Assembly: GCF_030247185.1 (NCBI RefSeq)
Contig: NC_080570.1
Location: forward strand, 165,154,382 to 165,218,381
Origin: Malaya genurostris
Taxonomy: Eukaryota; Arthropoda; Insecta; Diptera; Culicidae
DNA length: 64,000 nt
Direction: 5' to 3'
Of this stretch, positions 19,991 to 32,194 are shown piece after piece. Under the pieces are notes generated by a model. That model saw only the letters and a list, made by a program, of their open reading frames with translations, was not told the origin of the DNA and did no database searches. How positions within the stretch are numbered: the first letter of the stretch is position 1; each line of letters opens with the position of its first letter. The position numbers and the translations under genes are program-made.

Positions 19991-21935
19991 TTATTTGAAT
20001 ATTTTAAATTGGAATGCTCGATCTTTGAAATCGAGTGAAGATGAATTTTGTAATTTCCTCAAAGTTCACAAAATTCATATTGCCATTGTGACAGAAACTT
20101 TTCTTAAACCAAATGTCAAATTGAAAAATAATCCAATTATGTGGTTCATCGATTTGACAGGTTTACTGGAATGGGTGGTGGAGTTGCCATTTTTGTCCAA
20201 CGGCAAATTAAACATCGAATTTTACCTTCTTTCAATACTAAAGTTATTGAAAGCTTGGGAATCGAAGTTGAAACCATTCATGGAATTTATTTCATCGCAG
20301 GAGCATATTTGCCATTCCAATGCACCGGCGAACAATTAAATTTCTTTAAAGGCGATTTGCAAAAACTCACAAGATATCGACCGAAATTTTTCGTAATAGG
20401 GGACTTAAATGCTAAGCATGACCAGTGGAATTGTAGGCAAAATAACAGTAATGGTAAAATACTTCATAATCAACTCTCAGCTGGTTACTTCACAGTTCTT
20501 CATCCCAGTAATCCGACTTGTTTCTCTTCCGTGAAAACCCCGTCTACAATTGATCTGGTTCTAACGGATCAAAGTCACATTTGTAGTGAACTGATTACTT
20601 ATGCTGACTTTGACTCAGATCATCTTCCTGTAACATTCAGACTTTCCAACGAAGCTTTAATTAATCCAATCAGTTCTATATTCAACTATCATAGAGCTAA
20701 TTGGTTGGATTACAGATCTCACATTGAAAATCATGTGGATCATGAAACTATTTTAGAAAATTCTGCGGACATCGACACAGCAATTTATAATTTGAATCAT
20801 TACATTATCGAAGCTAGAAATCTTTCAGTTCCCAAAGCTCAAACTAAATTAAATTCTTCTATCATCGATGACAATCTTCAACTGCTTATTCGATTGATTC
20901 GGATGTTCGTCGACGACTGCTTATTCGGTTGATTCGGATCAACGTTGTCGTGATCCTGCTATGAAGAACATAGTTAAGAATTTACAAAAAGAAATTAAAC
21001 ATAGATTCACTCTTTTGCGAAATGAAAATTTCGCTAAGGAAGTTGAACAAATTAAACCATATTCTAAACCTTTCTGGAAACTTTCTAAGGTTCTTAAGAA
21101 AGCTCAGAAACCAATTCCTGCTCTCAAGGAAAGAAATCAAATACTTCTTACAAATGGCGAAAAAGCTCAAAAACTTGCTCAGCAGTTCGAGAGTGTCCAC
21201 AATTTTAATTTGAACGTTGTGAGTCCTATTGAAAATGAAGTCTCACTGAAATATGATCATATTTCAACCCAAGTGTTATCACACGATGACATTATTGAGA
21301 CGAATTTTGACGAAATTAAATCAATTATTAGGAAACTTAACAACATTAAGGCTCCTGGTAATGATGGAATTTTTAATATTCTTATTAAAAATCTTCCCGA
21401 TGTTGCCTTGAGACTCCTGGTTAAAATGTTCAACAATTGTTTTTCATTAGCTTACTTCCCAAAAAGATGGAAAAACGCTAAAGTAATTCCAATCCTGAAA
21501 CCTGATAAAAATCCAGCAGAAACTTCAAGTTATCGACCAATTAGCTTACTTTCTTCTATCAGTAAACTTTTTGAAAAAATTATCTTGTTGAGAATGATGT
21601 CTCATATAAATGAGAATTCAATTCTTTTACCAGAACAGTTATACTACTCGTCAACTTGTCAGAGTAACGAACATGATAAAAGCAAATAAATCTTCTGGGT
21701 TATCCACTGGAGTTGCTCTTCTTGACATAGAAAAAGCATTCGACAGTGTTTGGCACAAAGGTTTAATAGCAAAAATGTCTGGTTTCCAGTTTCCTATTTA
21801 TTCGATCAAAATGATTCAAAATTATTTAACTGATCGTACTCTTCAGGTTAGCTATCAGAATTGTAAATCTGAATTGCTACCCGTACGAGCCGGTGTTCCG
21901 CAGGGTTCGAGCGTAGCTCCAATCTTGAAAAGGCT
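19980..21935 (+). pseudogene. Juan-like retrotransposon ORF2, endonuclease plus partial reverse transcriptase
   Basis: ORF2 of a jockey-clade non-LTR element: an apurinic endonuclease that nicks target DNA, then reverse transcriptase. Endonuclease motifs seen in order are NILNWNARSL, IVTETFLKP, GDLNAKHDQWN, STIDLVLT and DSDHLPVTF. Reverse transcriptase motifs follow: NIKAPGNDGI, SYRPISLLSSISKLFEKI, DIEKAFDSVWH (catalytic aspartate) and RAGVPQGSSVAPIL. Frame breaks occur near 20145, 20900 (a 35-bp spaced partial duplication of ACTGCTTATTCG) and 21645 (small deletion). Sequence stops after motif B, so the YADD box and all downstream parts are absent. Inactive. Confidence 0.9.
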
Positions 21936-24730
21936 GATATGACTGATATGACTCATCTTAGGAAAAGGCTGATATGACTGAAGTTAACTGGAGTTTCGAT
22001 TTTTTTTCAGCGTATAATTTTTTTAAAGTGTACAACCGATTTCTAATAACTTATTCGACAACATTTTTATAGTTTTGGAGTCTCAGTGATATGAAATAAG
22101 TGCATTCAAAAAATTATTTGTCCTTTTTAAAGTCACTTGATTCGGATTGGTCTCTCCATTCGTGAAAATAATTACACGGATAAAGATCCATTGACGATGT
22201 CATGATTAATAATCAATTTTCAAAATAAAAAAAATATTTCACAGAGAAAAAATTTACCCTTTTTTTACTATAACTTTTGATCAACCCGATATGTTTCCAG
22301 AGCTAGGTAATAGTATAAGAAACTAAACGATCATAGTGACAAAAATCATTATCAGTAGACGGTCAAGTAAGCCGATTTCGGTTATTCTTTCAAGAATCGA
22401 AGAAAATTATTTTAAAGAATACCATTTTATTTATATGAGAAAGGCATCATTACACCACTAGGTGAATTAAAACAAGTTTTTCAGTTTCGCTTAGCTTCTC
22501 ATATTTTGCTATTTGCTTTCCGAGGGTTTTGAGTTTGTTTGCAAAAAACAAAAAAAGAAATTGTTTGCCTAAGCGTGTACCCAGACCTGTCCCCTCTTCC
22601 TTCGCGCTGAGTCAAGACTGAGTGAACCTTAAAAAATACTGGTAACGTACGAATCAAAATTTAAACAAAGTAACAACGGCTTTAAACTACTATTTTTAAG
22701 TCTCGTTTTCCACTAAGGCTTCGAAATGGACGAAAGAATGTGATTTACAAAACAGATCTCTACCATCTAAATACGTCAACGAAATTTTGTATTAAAAATA
22801 AAAGTCTATCACGACTCAATTCTCGTTTTTATAAAGTACCATACTCCGGATCCATCAACTGATACGATTCAATATTTCTGTTTTTTCTCAGTATAACACT
22901 TTAAGTTAAGACGAGGACAAGGAGGATAATTGGAAGGAAACGAAAACGATACAATCAAGATCGGAGCCTGCTTTGATGTTGAAGCGGGAGCGACTTGTCA
23001 AAGGCAGAGAGTATTCGTATTTGCATACAAACGGGCTAGAATAGATGAATCGCTTCGGTTCAGCTGCGTGAATGTCGCGTGTGATACAAAATCACAGTGT
23101 CGTGTTTCCATTCCAAATTTACTTCCATTTGCAGCAAGAAATTACCACAACTGAAACATATACTATTAGAAGAAAGAGAAATCGTAATTTAAAATTATCT
23201 CTTCATTCTTTAACCGTCTTCGAGCCCCCAAGAGCAGCACGACAGAAATTATAACTATTGTTCTCTGTTCATCTTCTTCCCACTGCTTCGAATTGCTTAA
23301 TTGCACTGATGATGGAAAAAGAAACAAAAAAGATTGAAAAAAATACCACCCGCCAGGTTTAGGTGACAAACCACCCCCCTCCAGAGTTCGCCCCGATGGG
23401 TGGCATGCGGTTCGACAGGTGTACTAGGCAAGTGAGATAAATAATGTCCCTGTCAATTCGCCACACATCAGCTCGCGTCGGTAGCAACAGCAGGCGACGA
23501 AAAAAAAATATCACCTAACCTCTACATATAGCTACCAAATTTTGTCACAAAAGATGTCTACTGCGATTTGGCATGACGACGATGACGACGATGATGATGA
23601 TGATGGCAACGATTGCTGCGATGCTGGCGGCGGGAATGAGCAGGTACAAAAAACGCATGCTGTGTGTCGCATTGCGCAATGACGTCACAGTTCAGTGTCG
23701 GAGTTGAATAATACCAACCGCAGCAGCAGCAGCAGGTGAAAAACTGCAAAAGCGCCTAACAACGCAAGCAGGGAGAAATTGAAACAGACAATTTTCCGTT
23801 TCTGCTCTCCGAACTCAGTTGGCCGAGGACGATGACGGGGCCAACGACGACAGTCGGAGAAATAAACATCAAAGGATGCGACGGCGTGGGAAAATAAGTA
23901 AATGCTCTTTAATCTCCGGTTTTCATTTTTTTTCGCTACTGCTCAATACAAGAGCGGCAATTTTCACGAAAGAGAACAAAGAACCGAATTTGCTAGTTGC
24001 GGTTGGTTTGCAGAAAGGGGGTGAAAAGCGAGGAACGGATTCGGTTCTTTGTCGAGTTTACAGTATCACATATGATAGAACGACCGTGTGTGGATTGGAA
24101 AGGAAAACTCCCATGGGGGGAAACGGCGAAAATCGACTACGGGCCGGACAAAGTTTGACTTTTCGTACAGAGCCGGACATCTACTGGCGAATAGCGAGAA
24201 CCAGCAACGGATAGGATTACGACGAACGAGAGAGAGACTGTGCTTTCCGGTTCGATGGCGCAAGGATGAAGTTCGAGCTGAAAAGCACAATGAGTCAGTT
24301 CGGGAGTCCAGTAGTTTTAGAACGAACAAACGAGCTTTGGAATTCGGAAGCTATAAGACTGTTCACTTTCCAGAATCGTATTGATTAATTTTGTTTTTGA
24401 AAAAACACGGTTGAAGAATGGTAGCCTTATTCTAACTTGGAGTTGACTTGCTCCGTTTAAAATGAAACTTTATTAAGCACATCCGCAGTATGGTGAACAT
24501 TCTGTTTTTGTATGTTGGAACTCAAAAATCTTTGCTGGAAAAAAGTAGTATAAAAATCAAAAAAAAATTATACTGGAAAAATGGTGGAATGATTCGTGAA
24601 TAAAAAAAAAACATCGAAAACAGTAACAATTAAAAGAATTCAATGTTCTCATTTTGTACTTGATAATGCGATCAAAAATGCGTATTTTTAAGAGCACATG
24701 TTTTCTACAAATATTTTTTGAGTGCCCAGA
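21936..24730. other. spacer without a recognised gene
   Basis: The join to the retrotransposon carries a short duplication (AAAAGGCTGATATGACTG at 21926 and 21962). Beyond it is AT-rich DNA to about 22900, then GC-richer DNA with GATGATGATG near 23585-23605 and CAGCAGCAGCAG near 23722-23735. Several overlapping frames at 22930-24384 lack domains and conflict between strands. A TCAGT at 23814 could be an insect initiator, but nothing downstream confirms a transcript. Confidence 0.4.
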
Positions 24731-24736
24731 GTGTCA

Positions 24737-24775
24737 AAATTCGGAAGATCCATGTTTCATCCATTGTCAAGGTGT
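24737..24775 (-). pseudogene. tiny mariner fragment
   Basis: The minus strand reads TTGACAATGGATGAAACATG followed by GATCTTCC, encoding the mariner TMDETWIF motif. Nothing else of a transposase is recognisable around it, so this is a very short remnant. Confidence 0.45.
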
Positions 24776-25689
24776 CTGTACGACGGCGTTTAAATTCTGC
24801 AAACCACTAACAAATGGTTCTTTTCAATGAAGCAGAGTCTGGATAACACTTTTCAAGCAACTACAGCATTTTTTATTATCAAGAAACAATGATAAACTAA
24901 CACACGAAATTAATTTTTATCGTCAGTCAATTGTTAATTGTGCAATTAACAGATTCCGAGTTAACACGATTGGAAGAATGTACATTGAAAATACATCAAC
25001 CTAGTTTAAAAACCACCCTTGATTCGCATTGATTTCCCAATCCGTGTTAAAAAAATGGTTATCCATACTGAAGACGTGTGCAAAGTTTCATAATAATCGT
25101 AGTATGTGAAGTCTGAAGTTTCGACCTCTATAAATGTAATAAAAATTGCTTTAAAATACATTGTTACGTTTCGATAAAAAATTTCATCCAATTTCAGCAC
25201 AAAACATTGAAGACCCAATCTTGAACATTCCAGGACAGAGTAGGCGTCGCTTGAGTTTTGCCAAATGTGGTTCTTAGGAGAAACCGGAACTAAACCGGAC
25301 AGCTTGAATATCTTATAAACCAACAACTTTGTAAACGCCCTGTCATATGACGTCGTGTTCATGTCAAAACGTGCACGTTTTTTTACTGTAAATTTTTCTA
25401 AAATTTTCTGATTTTGTTGTGTACATTTAATTTTTGTGCATACCCAAATATTCTATAATCTTTATGGACATTACATTTCTTATTGCTTAAAAATACTAGA
25501 TTTCCTAGAAAATTTAAACAAAACGTTCATAATATGAAGTGAAACAATCAAACAGTCTTCAATAATGACTCCAGAGGCAGTATTCCAGCTTCAATTATTT
25601 AGTATAGCTGGACTTGGTCGTCAGAAGGCCTTCTGCATTAGTAGCAGAATGAGAGGGTGCAAATTGGTTTGAATGCCATCACCCATTCA
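24776..25689. other. AT-rich spacer without a recognised gene
   Basis: No domain or repeat was recognised. A minus-strand frame of 118 codons (25006-25362) is the longest here; its product shows no motif I know and no flanking promoter or splice site, so I do not call it a gene. Confidence 0.4.
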
Positions 25690-26350
25690 TGTCTAAGACA
25701 TTTGGCATAAAAAAAATCGATTTAGGAAATCTCGAAATTCCTCTAATCTCAAAGTCGTTTTAAAAAAAAATTGTTTTTTGATATTGCACCAGATCTGTAC
25801 GTTTCATGCATTCCTAAGACAATTGACATTCTTTATTTGGCGAGTTTTTTCTACGCGGATTTTCGAAGTTACGCGGTCTCAAAGTCCCTAGTCCCAAAGT
25901 AATGTTTTTCAAATAATTTTTTTAATAAACCATACTTCGACGACATTTGGCATAATGGTATGGATATGCGATAACTTCGAATATTCGCATAGAGAAAATC
26001 GCATAATTTTGAAAACTAGCATCAACAAACCGCAAAATCTAAGAAATTTTGTTTCACTTGCTTAAAAAATCATAAATCATCTGATGTTTTCTCGAAAAAA
26101 AATTGTACATCGACTATGAGATTTCCTAAATCCAAAATATTTTTTGATGCCGAATGTTTTAGGAATTCATGAAACGTCGAAATTTTGTGCTATCTCTAGA
26201 AAAAAATTGTTAAAAAAAAACTTTCCAAGTTGAAGAGAACCGACAGCACTAGATCTCGACGTTTCGTGCCTTTCCAAGAAACGGAACAAGAAAATTAGCA
26301 TAAACGAATCCGCATAACTTTGAAAATTCGCATAAAAACAGTCGCTTGAA
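25690..26350. repeat. minisatellite family, second locus
   Basis: Units with CGTTTCATGCATTCCTAAGAC (reverse motif at about 25800), TTAGGAATTCATGAAACGTC (26159) and CTCGACGTTTCGTGCCTTTC (26254) are mixed with CGCATAACTTTGAAAATTCG type words. They belong to the same dispersed family as 18180-18700. Both orientations occur inside the locus. No coding capacity. Confidence 0.6.
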
Positions 26351-26693
26351 AACCGTATAAAAATTACGAAACACGACCGATCACGATGACATTGAAAATG
26401 CACAAGCAAAATTCTCTACGGCATTGACAAAATAGTTACAAAGTTTACTTGTCAAGACATTTTCATTAAAACCAGAGAGGGCGGTTCCAACATTTATTCG
26501 AACTGGCGCAAAAATTCGTCATACGTGAAAGTATTCATAAAAAATTAGCCCAGAAGCTCACAGATAGCAACCACAGCCCTTCCCCAATCCGAGAAAACCG
26601 TTCTGCCAAATGAAACACTTCTCAGAAATAAATTCGTTTGAATTTCGTCTATTTTACGGTCTTACCTATAGCCTTAATTTGTAATATACCATA

Positions 26694-27085
26694 TTGAATC
26701 ATAAATCTGATTTACATTCTATCTATTGCGGGGTAATGACGTGTGAGATTTTACAGTGTCTTGATCGATGTTTTTTGCAGCAGTTCTATTTCCGCGGAAA
26801 CTTTGTTCCTCTCCATTCTTTGATCAATCTATCTCTTCAACACGGATTTTTTCCTGCTTCATGGAAGAATTCAAGTGACAAAATTATTATTTCAAAACTA
26901 TCGAGGAATCGCTTCCTTATGTACTGTATTGAAACTATTTGAAATCATAATACTTGATTTTATCACTCATCAAGTCGATGTCATTTACAATGAATTTAGT
27001 GCTGATTTTGACAAAACAAAATCAGCGGTTTCTTCCTTAAATGAGTTGAATCATATCTTACAGGTCGAAATATGTCTGTGAAAAA
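26694..27085 (+). pseudogene. reverse transcriptase relic, second non-LTR family (5' piece)
   Basis: Reading across two frames, the plus strand gives FVPLHSLINLSLQHGFFPAS then WKNS, and after a shift NYRGIASLCTVLKLFEIIIL, followed by ADFDKTKSAVSSLNELNH. These match the fingers and early palm of non-LTR reverse transcriptases (HGFFPASWK, NYRGIASL, and a decayed ADF.KAFD aspartate motif). It differs from the Juan-like element, which has SYRPISLL at the equivalent place, so it is another clade, probably I-like. The rest is missing, but a matching palm piece lies at 29785. Confidence 0.7.
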
Positions 27086-27242
27086 TAGGTTATATGGTCA
27101 AATGCATTCTTAAAAAAATTTCGTCATGTTTTAAAAAATAGAGAATAATGTTCATTCCAATTTATCTAAAATCCTAAATCAATATTTTATACTACGTAAA
27201 AAACCATCAGAACAAAATGGATATGGGTGTCTTTTAGGAGAC

Positions 27243-28206
27243 TTTTTTCAGTACAATAACACTAAAGTTATTGAAAGCTTGGTAATCAAAATTGAAACCA
27301 TTCATGGGCTCTATTTTATCGCTAGAGCATATTTGCCATTCCAATGCGCCGGTGAACAAGACATCTATCAAAATTTTTTGCTATAATGGACATAAATGCA
27401 AATGGAAAAATACTTCATAATCAACTCTCCGTTGTGTATTTTTCAGTTCTATCACCCAGTAGTCCAACTTATTTCTCTTCCGTGAGAAACCCCACTACGA
27501 ATGAACTGGTTCTACCAGATCAAAGTCACATTTGTAGTGAACTGATTACACATGCTGACATCTGCTCAGATCATTTTCCTGTAACATCCAGAATTTCCAA
27601 TGAAGCATTAATCCAATTAGCTTTATATTCATAGAGCTCATCGGTTCGAATACAGATATCACATTGAAAATTATGACAATCATAAAATGTCGGCGGACAT
27701 CGATAAAGCAATAGATTGTTTGAATCATTACATTATCGAAGCTACTGCTCATTCGGTTTAAGAATATTCGTTGACGACAATCTCAACGTTCTCATGATCC
27801 TGCTATGAAAACCATAGTGAAGGATTTACAAAAAGAAATAATAAACATAAGTTTATTTTTCGCGAAATGAAAAAAGAAACCAATTGCTGCTCTCAAGGAA
27901 GAACATAAAAAACTTCTTACAAACGACGAAGAAGCAAAAAAACTTGATCAGCAGTTCGAAAGTGTTCACAACTTCAATTTGAACGTTGTGAGTCCAATTG
28001 GGAATGAAGTCTCACTGAAATATGTTCATATTTCAACTCAAATGTTGTTACAAGATGACATTACTGAAGCGAATATCGAAGAAATAAGGTCAATCATTAG
28101 TAAACTTAAAAACATGAAGGCTTTCCTGATAGTGATGGAATCTTTAATATTCCTCTTAAAAATCTTCCCGATGAGAATCGAGCTGAAGAATGAACTACTG
28201 AGTTAA
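27243..28206 (+). pseudogene. Juan-like retrotransposon, copy 2 (heavily decayed)
   Basis: This segment parallels 20230-21400 of the first copy. Recognisable pieces are TKVIESL, YFIARAYLPFQCAGEQ, GKILHNQLS, a cysteine-free FSSVRNPTTNELVL, SHICSELITHADICSDHFPV (endonuclease) and VVSPIGNEVSLKYVHISTQM, IISKLKNMKA (start of reverse transcriptase). Many indels break the frame and the GDLNAKH motif is deleted. The copy ends near 28206, before any catalytic reverse transcriptase motif. It is older or less constrained than copy 1. Confidence 0.85.
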
Positions 28207-28261
28207 AAAATGCAGAAAATCTCGCTATATGACTTTTCCAACTTTTAAAACCAAAGCTCAA

Positions 28262-28335
28262 AATTTGTTGTCTTAATTTATATTTTGAAATTGTTGAGTA
28301 CGCTAAGTCGCATCCAGCCTCAACAAGTCTCATAC
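28262..28335 (+). repeat. short dispersed repeat, also at 34588
   Basis: AAATTTGTTGTCTTAATTTA, then TATTTTGAAATTG and TTGAGTACGCTAAGTCGCAT, ending CTCAACAAGTCTCATACCTA. The same sequence flanks ITmD37E copy 3 at 34588-34676, where the transposon sits just after CTCA. It follows Juan-like copy 2 here and may be part of that element's 3' region; this is inference. Confidence 0.7.
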
Positions 28336-28664
28336 CTACTGTTTAATTTTGACATGTACTTCTCGATTGTGGAAATGGCCGTCAAAATTTTGCTTGTGCA
28401 TCGCGAAACTTCATCCTACCCGCTCACAAAGTTATCGAAATGGATGAATGTGGCCAAATTAAATGTTACTAATGTAATAAAATAAAATAGGAGATCGTTT
28501 GGCGACAGCCAGTAAGTCCAGATTGGGAGAGAATCGAAAGTCGGATGTCACAAAAACGTCGCATCGAACTAAAAATCTAGCAACACTGTCGATTCCTGAG
28601 CAACAATATTCTACGATTACTAGAAGTAAGGAATCTTCACGAGACGCCATAGCTCCGTCATTCT

Positions 28665-29626
28665 TAAAAAGGAAGTGGGTCGTTCCTCCGAAAGTCGATT
28701 CGCACGAATGCCATTTCACCGAAAGTCACCGTTGAAAGAGTCATTTCGCCGAAAATCGTTTCGTCCAAATGGTCATTTTGGCGAAAGAGACATTTCGCCG
28801 GAAGCGTAATTTCAAAACATCACATTGTAAAATAGAACACTATAAATTCTGTCTATTTATCCTAAATATTGGTTTGCTTTTATATTTCCATAACCGAAGC
28901 CAAGAGAACTCGACGCGCCAGCTGAGTTGGTCGCCTCGTTTGCCCGGTCTACTCTAAGCTAGGTTTTTTTTTTACTTTAGTTAGGTCGGATAGCACACGA
29001 TGTGAGAAAGCAACAATACACGGAAAGAAATCCGTTACTGCTGTCATGATTGGAAAATCATGAAATCAGTCATTTTAACTTCTCATGAAACCATGAGCAA
29101 TAAGTCTTCTCCCATGAATTTTAATCATGGTCTGAAAATGCGTTACTTGAGGAATGTATTTCTCTCAAAGCTCTTGACTCACACCATTCCTTTTAATTCA
29201 TATTTGAAATCTTCATATTTTAAAACATAACGCCTAAGTTTATATTGCAAAGATTACCAACGCAGCAGAAACACGCCTGAAGTTATACCCAACAACGTCA
29301 AGTGCGTTACGTTTAAATTTGAGTGAAATCAGTCCAAATGGATCATGATCCGAGAACTTTTAATCATGGTGTATTATCATAACATGAAAATATATTATTT
29401 TCCCGAAATCATGACTCGTTTTGCTCATTTCTAGAATCGGAATTTTGACCGTGTAGATATTTTTTTCATTTCCAAAGGAAATGTTTTCTTTGGGATTCTG
29501 TTCTGTGGTCCATGGACTTAATTTGTCATTATCTAAAATCAATTCCAATTATGATATAGACAATTGAAAAAATCAGCGAAATTACTCTTTCGACGAAATG
29601 ACCCTTTCGGCGAAACGACCCTGATT
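28665..29626. repeat. region bounded by inverted TTTCGCCGAAA arrays
   Basis: At 28690-28800 the plus strand repeats CATTTCGCCGAAA, GTCATTTTGGCGAAAG and similar words. At 29575-29625 the reverse-oriented form occurs (CTTTCGACGAAATGACCCTT, TCGGCGAAACGACC). These form an imperfect inverted pair about 0.8 kb apart, suggesting the ends of one repeat element. The MITE at 29017-29455 lies between them. The frames 28459-28719 and 28499-28735 overlap the left array and are not genes. Confidence 0.5.
29017..29455. mobile_element. MITE with TACACGG ends and repeated ATCATGA words
   Basis: Left end TACACGGAAAGAAATCCGTT; right end on the reverse strand TACACGGTCAAAATTCCGAT. The inverted repeats are about 18 bp and imperfect. 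ATCATGATT, AATCATGG and CATGAAACCATGAG words recur inside, making much of it self-complementary. A TA may be the target duplication, giving ends CACGG; this and the Tc1/mariner-type assignment are inference. No coding capacity. Confidence 0.5.
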
Positions 29627-29784
29627 CCTCATAAGAAATATGATTGAATATTATCTGTATTTTGTATAAATTGAATTTGGAATAAAGACATTGTTTGAAT
29701 TTCGAACGAAACATTTAAACTATTTACACTCATTCTTATTTGACCAAATTTTTGATCGCAACATCACATCAACATCAACGTTGT

Positions 29785-30130
29785 CAATTTTGAGTTTGCT
29801 GACCACCCCACTGGAAATGTTCTTCAAGGAAGCCATCTGGAACCATTCATATTCTTACTATACTTAAATGACGTAAATGTCAAACCGTTCCATCTCATCA
29901 AGGTTTCGGACGACTCTACTTTCTTAAAATCTCAATTAAACCCGATCACGTGTGACTACACTATTTCGACAGCGTTTAGAAGCGTTATAAGATTCTAAGC
30001 TCAATTTCAAAGATAATATTAAAAATTCTATCTCTAAAGCTTCTTAGATATGGTATGTATCGTTTGGATAATCACAATCTATTGGTACAAAAGATGAGAG
30101 GTTTTATGCCTACTGGAGAGAGAGAGAGCT
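29785..30130 (+). pseudogene. reverse transcriptase relic, palm piece plus 3' tail
   Basis: The plus strand reads GNVLQGSHLEPFIFLLYLND followed by VNVKPFHLIKVSDDSTFL. This is the GVPQGSHLGP motif B region and a decayed catalytic box (SDD in place of Y/F-ADD) of a non-LTR reverse transcriptase. It may be the continuation of the piece at 26694-27085, now separated by other insertions. After about 30040 the sequence resembles dispersed tails at 31660 and 44040 (CTATTGGTACAAAAGATGAG, then AGGTTTTATGCCTACTGGAG), which may be 3' ends of such elements. Confidence 0.65.
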
Positions 30131-31655
30131 AAAAATTTCAGGGTGGCAAGTGAATTAGCGATTTCAATTTCCCGGTTTTCTCGGTGCGCGAGACTAAAAA
30201 TTCCCGGTTTTTTTAACATGTCCAAAAAACATCGAGAGTTGAGAAATAAGTATTTTTCGATTAAAACTCTCATCTACAGTTTGTCCAAACGTTTATCTTC
30301 TGAACTAACAGTACCATCCAGCCCAATGTATTCCATCTTTATTCTGTATTTTACTTCGATGTAACAATAGGATTAAAACAAGAAACATATCTGGCAATTT
30401 TCTTGAAAAATCAACACAATTTTTTTTAAACTTCTTGCTTTTTCCAATAATGCTCTTAAGCGCAGCTTTCACATCATATTCGACGATTATTGGTGGTGTT
30501 TTGTAGTTTTCCAGAAATATCATCAGTTATTTGAAAGCCTGATGATAAAAAATTTAATCTAAAGTCTTACAATTAAAATAAAATAATTATTTTTCGAACT
30601 ATTCAATCTTTTTCATGACTACCACTGAATCAGTCTTTTAAAGGCTATCTGGAAAATCAGTCCTTCTTAAAACTTATGCAAGTTAGGAGTGTATTCTAGA
30701 AATGGGCAAAACCGTTCATTTCAAAGAACTGTTGAAAACTTGATAGTTGTACCGAAAAAATTAGTTCTATAAATTATATTTTGTATATTAAGTTTGCGAA
30801 ATTCTACCAGATTCCCCAAACCAACAAACGTTTCGAAAGACTATTCTATTGAGAAGAATAGTGAGCTAAAGTTCACTCAATCTTCGATGAAAACTAGTTC
30901 TGTTGGACCGTACGCGGACTGACCATCTCTAGTGTATTCCAATTTTTTTTTTAGTTTGGAATAGTACGCATTACGCATTGGCCAATAAAATGATACTTTA
31001 TTTTCTCATGACACATATTGTATCCAAACATAATTTGTTTACGAAAAAAGTAGCGATGAAAATCATTACTGATTTCTGATTCTACTGAAACATGAATAGA
31101 AATTATTTTACAAAGTAGTAAAACTTACTTACATTTTCTACTCATCTATATTCAACGTTTAGGCAGTGAGAACGGACAACGAAAACAAAAGAAATGTTGT
31201 TAGCGTCTACCGCATGTAGCATTTTGCACACCCCAATGCATGCGTTGACATTGTGTGCGTGCGAAAGAATAAGGAAAAACTTATTTATTTTTATAACTCA
31301 CACAAAATCTTTCGATAAAAACGTTTATCAGGCACAATTTATATGCGAATTGATAGGAAAAATAATTATCTAGAATTGTATGTTTTTGGAATTTCCGTTT
31401 TCTTCCCCGTTTTCTTACAAACTTTAACAACATATATTGCCTTAAATCGCTTTTTTGCGTTTTAAGTACGTTATTTGGGCAACATATCAAACTGATAATT
31501 AGCTGAACTTTAATATCATCGTCGTAACTTGCGGTCAAACTGTTTTCTAAAACAAACTATGGATTTAATGAATCTTTTTTCTAGTATGTGTCGATTATTC
31601 AAAGCTGTTCAAATGATTTTTAAGATTTTCTCAGATGATAGTATGATAGATTAGA
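30131..31655. other. AT-rich spacer without a recognised gene
   Basis: TTCCCGGTTTTCTCGGTGCG near 30170 is followed by a second AAATTCCCGG, a short degenerate repeat. Otherwise no domain, RNA or longer repeat was recognised. Confidence 0.4.
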
Positions 31656-31735
31656 TTACGGTAATTTATAGAATGTATCATTTGGACAGATGTTATCTGT
31701 TGGTATAAAAGATGAGAAGGTTTCGTGGTGTTTAA
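31656..31735 (+). repeat. retrotransposon 3'-tail-like repeat
   Basis: TAGAATGTATCATTTGGACA, then ATCTGTTGGTATAAAAGATG and AGAAGGTTT match the tail at 30040-30115 and at 44045-44125. It ends near an A-run. I infer a fragment of a retrotransposon 3' region. Confidence 0.5.
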
Positions 31736-32194
31736 AAAAAAAAACAAATGACGAACCCTGATTTTGTAGATTGTCTGTCAAAAAAGTGAAATCCACACAC
31801 ACACAAACCACCATGCGTTCCCATTGGCATTGTAATGTTGTAGGAACGCGCATGGTGTCCCTTGTCACTGATTCAATTTCTCACGTGGAATTTACAATAA
31901 TTACACCCAACCTCAAAAGCGATTTAATCCTACCGCAGTTGAAAAGGCCAATCCCCCAATGTATCTTACCGGGGGGGCCGTGACCTATGGCCGTGGTGCT
32001 TCCGTGCAAACACTCACAGGTACCGAAAAAAAATGCCAAACAGTTTTCGGAAAAAAAGAGGAAATAGTTTCCACAAATAGCCACCGGGGACCGGGACTCT
32101 GTCTGCAGCTTCGGTTCTTAACATCCCCCTCCATCTACTAGTGAAATGTGAAATGCTATCATCATCATCGTAAGGAAAGAGGAGGTAGACTTAC

